NCBI RefSeq assembly: GCF_947654165.1
Contig: NZ_CANTKB010000010.1
Location: 1 to 64,000 of the forward strand
Length of the DNA stretch: 64,000 bases
Reading direction: 5' to 3'
Source: an uncultured Blautia sp.
GTDB taxonomy: Bacteria > Bacillota > Clostridia > Lachnospirales > Lachnospiraceae
The notes below the pieces were generated by a model, which was not told where the DNA came from, ran no database searches, and worked only from the letters and a program-made list of their open reading frames with translations. The position numbers and the translations under genes were made by a program. This document shows positions 59,627-64,000 of the stretch, in pieces (positions within the stretch are counted from its first letter, which is position 1; each line of letters begins with the position of its first letter).

Positions 59627-61660
59627 ATGAGCAAATCATTATTTATAGCAGAAAAACCCAGTGTGGCACAGGAATTTGCAAAGGCTCTGAAGGTTCAGAC
59701 AGCCCGGCATGACGGATATCTGGAATCAGAGAATACCATTGTGACCTGGTGTGTGGGACATCTGGTAACCATGAGTTATCCGGAAAAATACGATGAATCT
59801 CTGAAACGCTGGAGTCTGGAAACCCTGCCTTTTCTGCCGAAAGAATTCAAATACGAGGTCATTCCGTCAGTCAAGAAACAATTTACCATAGTGAAAAATT
59901 TATTAAACCGTCAGGATGTGGATACGATCTATGTATGTACAGATTCCGGGCGGGAGGGAGAATATATTTATCGTCTGGTGGCTATGATGGCAGGTGTGAA
60001 GGATAAGGCTCAGAAGAGAGTCTGGATCGATTCACAGACCGAAGAAGAGATCATAAGAGGGATCAAAGAGGCAAAAGATATCCGGGAATACGATAATTTA
60101 TCAGCTTCTGCCTATTTAAGAGCAAAAGAGGATTATCTGATGGGAATTAATTTTTCCCGTCTTCTTTCTTTAAAATATGGAAATGCGGTTTCTTCTTATC
60201 TGGGAAACCGCTATCAAGCAATTTCAGTGGGCCGTGTGATGACCTGTGTGCTCGGTATGGTTGTCCGCAGAGAACGGGAAATCCGGGAATTTGTCAAAAC
60301 ACCATTCTATCGTGTGCTTGGAAAGTTTTCCCTTCAGGAGCATACCTTTGAAGGAGAATGGAGAGCTGTAGAAGGAAGCCGCTATTTTCAATCGCCCTTG
60401 TTATACAAAGAAAACGGATTTAAAAAAAGGGAAGATGCAGTAACGCTTTGCAGGATGCTGACAGCCAACACGCCGTGGGAAGCTGTAGTGGAAAAAATCG
60501 AAAGAAAGAAAGAGAATAAAAATCCGCCGCTGTTGTTTAACCTGGCAGAACTACAGAATGAGTGTTCCAGACTCTTTAAATTAAGTCCGGATGAAACGTT
60601 GAAAATCGTTCAGGAACTGTATGAGAAGAAGTTAGTAACCTATCCCAGAACAGATGCAAGGGTTTTGTCCACTGCGGTTGCCAAAGAAATTTACAAGAAT
60701 CTCTCCGGACTTGGTAATTATGAGCATGGCAGTGAATTTGTAAGGGAGATTTTGGCGGGTACTTCTTATAAAGAGATTGCAAAAACAAGATATGTCAATG
60801 ACAAACAGATTACAGATCATTATGCCATTATTCCTACAGGACAGGGACTCGGAGCACTGAAAAGCCTTTCGGGACAGGGAGAGAAGGTGTATGAAGTCAT
60901 TGTTCGCAGATTTCTCAGTATCTTTTATCCGCCGGCCGTATATCAGAGGATAAATCTTACTTCTGTGATGGAAAAAGAACGACTTTTTTCGTCCTTTAAA
61001 GTTCTGGTGTCGGAAGGGTATCTGAAGGTGACCGGCTACTCCTTTGGAAAAAAGAAAGAAGAGGAAAACGGAAAAGAAGAGGAACAGACGGCAGATACCA
61101 CCTTGTTGGAAACCCTTCAAAATCTGAAAAAAGGAAGTGTACTCCCGGTGGAAAAGCTCACGATCAAAGAAGGAGAAACCTCTCCGCCGAAACGCTACAC
61201 CTCAGGTTCCATGATCCTTGCTATGGAAAATGCAGGGCAGCTTATTGAAGACGAAGAACTCCGGGCACAGATCAAAGGAAGCGGTATCGGAACCAGTGCC
61301 ACAAGGGCAGAGATTCTGAAGAAACTGGTGACCATTAAGTATCTGGCGTTAAATAAAAAGACCCAGGTGATCACCCCAACGCTTTTAGGAGAAATGATTT
61401 TTGATGTGGTCAATGCCTCCATTCGGTCTCTTTTAAATCCGGAACTGACAGCAAGCTGGGAAAAAGGACTTACTTATGTGGCAGAAGGCACCATTACTTC
61501 GGAAGAATATATGGTTAAGCTGGAGAATTTTATCCGAAGCAGAACCGAAGGGGTTATGGGACTTCGAAACCAGCTTGCCTTGAAACAGTTTTTCGATGCA
61601 GACGCAGTATATTATCAAAAAAACAATAAGACTTCCGGTAAAAAAGGAAAAAAATCCTGA
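59627..61660 (+). CDS. topB: DNA topoisomerase III
   Basis: Type IA topoisomerase that relaxes or decatenates DNA. 677 residues: Toprim domain (SKSLFIAEKPSVAQEFAKAL; Asp pair in VCTDSGREGEYIYR), the catalytic Tyr in KKLVTYPRTDARVL (near residue 335) and GSGIGTSATRAEILKKL. No C-terminal zinc fingers, as in TopB. An acidic KKKEEENGKEEEQ insert lies near 480. ATG at 59627 follows AAGGGGAG; the upstream extension to 59585 is not family-like. The chromosomal setting and lack of conjugation genes argue against an element-borne copy. Confidence 0.92.
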   Translation: MSKSLFIAEKPSVAQEFAKALKVQTARHDGYLESENTIVTWCVGHLVTMSYPEKYDESLKRWSLETLPFLPKEFKYEVIPSVKKQFTIVKNLLNRQDVDTIYVCTDSGREGEYIYRLVAMMAGVKDKAQKRVWIDSQTEEEIIRGIKEAKDIREYDNLSASAYLRAKEDYLMGINFSRLLSLKYGNAVSSYLGNRYQAISVGRVMTCVLGMVVRREREIREFVKTPFYRVLGKFSLQEHTFEGEWRAVEGSRYFQSPLLYKENGFKKREDAVTLCRMLTANTPWEAVVEKIERKKENKNPPLLFNLAELQNECSRLFKLSPDETLKIVQELYEKKLVTYPRTDARVLSTAVAKEIYKNLSGLGNYEHGSEFVREILAGTSYKEIAKTRYVNDKQITDHYAIIPTGQGLGALKSLSGQGEKVYEVIVRRFLSIFYPPAVYQRINLTSVMEKERLFSSFKVLVSEGYLKVTGYSFGKKKEEENGKEEEQTADTTLLETLQNLKKGSVLPVEKLTIKEGETSPPKRYTSGSMILAMENAGQLIEDEELRAQIKGSGIGTSATRAEILKKLVTIKYLALNKKTQVITPTLLGEMIFDVVNASIRSLLNPELTASWEKGLTYVAEGTITSEEYMVKLENFIRSRTEGVMGLRNQLALKQFFDADAVYYQKNNKTSGKKGKKS

Positions 61661-61667
61661 AAAAAGG

Positions 61668-61696
61668 TTGGAAAATGCTTTTTGCTGTAGTAAAAT
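61668..61696 (+). promoter_or_regulatory. promoter of the beta-helix acyltransferase gene
   Basis: TTGGAA (61668-61673), 17-base spacer, TAAAAT (61691-61696). Confidence 0.55.
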
Positions 61697-61737
61697 AAAG
61701 CGGTAAAAAATAAGTCTGAAAGAAAGCAGGTAAAAAA

Positions 61738-62412
61738 ATGGAACAGTTGACAATTCAAGAATTATACAGCGATTTAAGCAAGACACTTGCGAAAGAACTT
61801 CTGGAGAGTAAGACTTATCCATGGGAAGTCCTTCCCTGTATCGGTGATTTTATTGTAAAGACAGGGGAAACTTTAAGCGAAGAAGAATATGAAAAGTGCG
61901 GGGACAATATCTGGATCGCAAGATCTGCAAAGGTAGCTCCAACAGCATATATCAACGGTCCGGCGATTATTGGAAAAGATGCGGAGATTCGTCACTGTGC
62001 TTTTATCAGAGGCAATGCACTGGTAGGAGAAGGAGCAGTAGTAGGAAACTCTACAGAATTAAAAAATGTGATCTTGTTTGATAAGGTACAGGTGCCTCAT
62101 TACAATTATGTGGGAGATTCGATTCTGGGATATAAATCTCACATGGGTGCAGGCTCCATTACATCCAATGTTAAATCCGATAAAAAACTGGTGGTTGTAA
62201 AGGGAAAAGACCAGAAAATCGAGACCGGACTGAAAAAGTTTGGTGCTATGCTGGGAGATGAGGTAGAAGTGGGATGCGGTTCTGTATTAAATCCCGGTAC
62301 TGTGGTGGGAAGTCACAGCAATATCTATCCCCTGTCTTCCGTAAGAGGGGTTGTTCCGGCAAACAGCATTTATAAAAATAAAAACGAAATAGTAGAGAAA
62401 AACGAAGCATAA
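61738..62412 (+). CDS. left-handed beta-helix (hexapeptide) acyltransferase, GlmU C-terminal-like
   Basis: 224 residues of hexapeptide repeats (IWIARSAKVAPTAYINGPAI, IGKDAEIRHCAFIRGNALVG, VGCGSVLNPGTVVGSHSNIY) forming a left-handed beta helix, preceded by an 60-residue helical start. Often annotated as UDP-N-acetylglucosamine pyrophosphorylase-related, but the nucleotidyltransferase half of GlmU is absent, so only an acetyl- or acyltransferase role is supported. Acceptor unknown. Confidence 0.82.
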   Translation: MEQLTIQELYSDLSKTLAKELLESKTYPWEVLPCIGDFIVKTGETLSEEEYEKCGDNIWIARSAKVAPTAYINGPAIIGKDAEIRHCAFIRGNALVGEGAVVGNSTELKNVILFDKVQVPHYNYVGDSILGYKSHMGAGSITSNVKSDKKLVVVKGKDQKIETGLKKFGAMLGDEVEVGCGSVLNPGTVVGSHSNIYPLSSVRGVVPANSIYKNKNEIVEKNEA

Positions 62413-62456
62413 AAAGAGAGGGGCAGGCTCATCAGACAGAGCCGGCCTCTCTCTTT
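62413..62456. terminator. terminator between acyltransferase and TraX genes
   Basis: AAAGAGAGGGGC-GGCTC pairs with GAGCC-GCCTCTCTCTTT around ATCAGACA. T-rich on the right and A-rich on the left, suited to both convergent genes. Confidence 0.85.
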
Positions 62457-63204
62457 AAATTTGAAAGATCGCATAACGAATCAAATACAAAAGAAGCAAA
62501 TGTGCGGGATAGAAGAGATAAAAAAAGTATTTTATTCCTTTTCCCTTCCGGAAATTATAGAGGTTTATGGGGATAAAGGCCAGGCAGGCAACAGGCTCCC
62601 ATAAAAGTGCCAGACAGCCAGCAATGGTTTTTTCCAGTGGATAAAAATAAAACAAATAGAGCACAAGGATCAGGACAATACCCTTCCAGTTATAATCAGC
62701 ATGAAACAGATACCCTGCCAGCAGTCCAAGGAAGGCAGGAACCAGACAGAGTGCAGGATGAATCCGTCTGATCTGTTCGATTCCCCATATGGTGAGAAAT
62801 CCAAAAAGCAAGGTAAACATGACATTCTGATAAGAAAACTCCAGAAATGTTCCCCGGAAACAAAGATCAAAAGGGATTTCAGATATTAGTGCAAACAGAA
62901 AAAGCCTTAAAGCATATTTTTTTCGGTTGGAGGTATGGAAAAAACCTTCTACCAGAAGAAAACAAAAAATAGGAAAAGCAATCCGCCCGATCTGCCGGAG
63001 AACACGGTCTGTCTGGTAGGCCAGAAGACTGGCTTCGTAAGAAAGTGCTGTGGCAAGATGCTGGTTATAAGATTGAATGATGCCACATTCCAGAATAACA
63101 GCTCCGATATGGTCTGTGAGCATGGTGAGCAAAGCAATCCATTTCAAAGTGCTTCCGGACAGTACAGGAGGAAGCAGTCCTCTCTTGTGATATTTAGAAA
63201 TCAT
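62455..63204 (-). CDS. TraX-family membrane protein
   Basis: 249 residues with about seven or eight hydrophobic segments and the TraX signature STLKWIALLTMLTDHIGAV near residue 18. TraX N-acetylates pilin in the F plasmid; chromosomal homologues in gut Firmicutes are uncharacterised membrane acyltransferase-like proteins. There are no conjugation genes nearby. Start at 63204 behind AGAGAGGAC; the frame is open to 63282. Confidence 0.88.
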   Translation of the reverse strand: MISKYHKRGLLPPVLSGSTLKWIALLTMLTDHIGAVILECGIIQSYNQHLATALSYEASLLAYQTDRVLRQIGRIAFPIFCFLLVEGFFHTSNRKKYALRLFLFALISEIPFDLCFRGTFLEFSYQNVMFTLLFGFLTIWGIEQIRRIHPALCLVPAFLGLLAGYLFHADYNWKGIVLILVLYLFYFYPLEKTIAGCLALLWEPVACLAFIPINLYNFRKGKGIKYFFYLFYPAHLLLLYLIRYAIFQI

Positions 63205-63369
63205 GAAACAGTCCTCTCTTTTTATGGTTATAGAATGATAAAAAACCACACTTTTGGGTTCAGTATAGCATAGAAAAATCATGTATGGAATAAAATACTT
63301 GAATTTCCTTGCAAAGATTCTGGAAAATGTATATGATTATCCTAATAAACTTTGGAAAGGAAAGATAAA

Positions 63370-64000
63370 ATGAGAGGTTTAGATACAAACGTGAAAAGAA
63401 TAAGAAGGAAGGTGTTTAAGGAAATCGCCAGAGTTGGTTTTGAATCAGAGCCGGAAACCCTGGTAGCAGATATTGAGGCCATTCCTTATGAAATCGTAAA
63501 AGAGCGTGCTTCCTACAGAGAGAGCATTTACCGGGAACGTGCGGTTGCCAGCGAAAGAGTACGCCTTGCCATGGGAATGTCCCTGCGTCCGGAAAACACA
63601 GCCGTTCATATTACATCCGGTCTGGAAGCCAGCAATATCGATGAAAAATATTATGAACCGCCTCTTATGCAGGTGATTCCTTCTGCCTGTGACGCTTGTG
63701 AGCCGAAAATGTATGAGGTATCCAATATGTGCAGGGGGTGTGTGGCACATCCGTGTAAAGAAGTATGTCCGAAAGGTGCCATCCGCATTGTCAAAGGAAA
63801 ATCTGTTATCGACCAGGAAAAATGTATCAAATGTGGAAAATGTAAAGCCGTATGTCCTTATGATGCTATTGCAAAAAAAGAGCGTCCCTGTGCAAGAGCC
63901 TGTGGGGTCAATGCCATTGAAAGTGATGAGATGGGCAGAGCAAGGATTAACAATGATAAATGCGTATCCTGCGGAATGTGTATGGTAAACTGTCCGTTTG
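63370..64000 (+). CDS. [FeFe] hydrogenase-like protein, group B type (5' part, cut by window end)
   Basis: The first 210 residues are present. The N-terminal ~100 residues (RVRLAMGMSLRPENTAVHI) lead to a run of cysteine motifs: CDACEPKMYEVSNMCRGCVAHPC, KEVCPKGAI, CIKCGKCKAVCPYDAI, RPCARACGVNAI and CVSCGMCMVNCP. This order is typical of monomeric group-B [FeFe] hydrogenases of Clostridia, whose H-cluster domain would follow outside the window. Distinct from the trimeric enzyme at 12-16 kb. Role (H2 metabolism or sensing) not determinable here. Good GGAAAGGAAAG ribosome site. Confidence 0.82.
   Translation, partial: MRGLDTNVKRIRRKVFKEIARVGFESEPETLVADIEAIPYEIVKERASYRESIYRERAVASERVRLAMGMSLRPENTAVHITSGLEASNIDEKYYEPPLMQVIPSACDACEPKMYEVSNMCRGCVAHPCKEVCPKGAIRIVKGKSVIDQEKCIKCGKCKAVCPYDAIAKKERPCARACGVNAIESDEMGRARINNDKCVSCGMCMVNCPF

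Noticed and set aside
59627..61660. topB as part of an integrative conjugative element
   Set aside because: No relaxase, integrase or type IV secretion genes nearby; TraX-like protein alone is not evidence of conjugation.

Overview
The window is a stretch of low-to-medium GC Firmicutes chromosome. Trimeric electron-bifurcating [FeFe] hydrogenase, iron-sulfur L-serine dehydratase, QueH, a minimal SufC/SufB pair, a domain-permuted GH3 beta-glucosidase and strong purine-rich Shine-Dalgarno sites all point to an anaerobic gut Lachnospiraceae (Blautia-like). The genus is an inference; there is no rRNA here. No phage, plasmid, insertion sequence or CRISPR array was recognised.

Layout. 0-12 kb (+): tgt and yajC, then amino-acid metabolism: sdaAB-sdaAA, leuB-ilvD-ilvB, serC-serA, a 44-residue basic ORF and a DUF1015 gene. 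12-16 kb (-): the hydrogenase operon hydC-hydB-hydA. 16-21 kb (+): glgB with a long charged tail, mscS, a flavodoxin and a membrane zinc-ribbon protein; then tRNA-Thr(CGU) and a small HD hydrolase (-). 22-26 kb (+): potABCD. 26-31 kb: an ABC exporter (-) and a tightly coupled three-gene cassette (DUF262, DUF3696-type AAA ATPase, unknown protein) that looks like an antiviral defence system. 31-35 kb: LytTR regulator, GHKL kinase and lipoprotein; two small membrane proteins; a Sel1-repeat protein (-). 35-39 kb: sufC-sufB and a P-loop protein. 38-44 kb: AraC regulator (-) and GH3 beta-glucosidase (+); ABC ATPase and permease (-). 44-47 kb: a PadR operon of two paralogous membrane proteins and a frameshifted small membrane gene, then acylphosphatase, glyoxalase-like and small membrane-anchored proteins. 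47-50 kb: L-cysteine desulfidase and D-lactate dehydrogenase. 50-56 kb: LacI regulator, malQ, AraC regulator and glgP, which with glgB form a glycogen/maltodextrin set. 56-64 kb: queH, argH, asd, topB, a beta-helix acyltransferase, a TraX-like protein (-), and the start of a second, group-B-like [FeFe] hydrogenase cut by the window end.

The most unusual feature is in non-coding DNA. Two gene-free gaps (33543-33786 and 46454-46749) carry arrays of 35-nt blocks. Each block begins TAGG and ends CCTA or a degenerate form, the interior is not conserved, and blocks repeat every 52 nt (one step of 53 in each array), five helical turns. A third gap (34674-34874) has 36-nt blocks with TGGGYA...TRCCCA ends every 40-42 nt, about four turns. 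I know no named element with this architecture. The DUF262/AAA/unknown cassette is the second most interesting item. All positions and spacings were counted by hand; no homology search was run.
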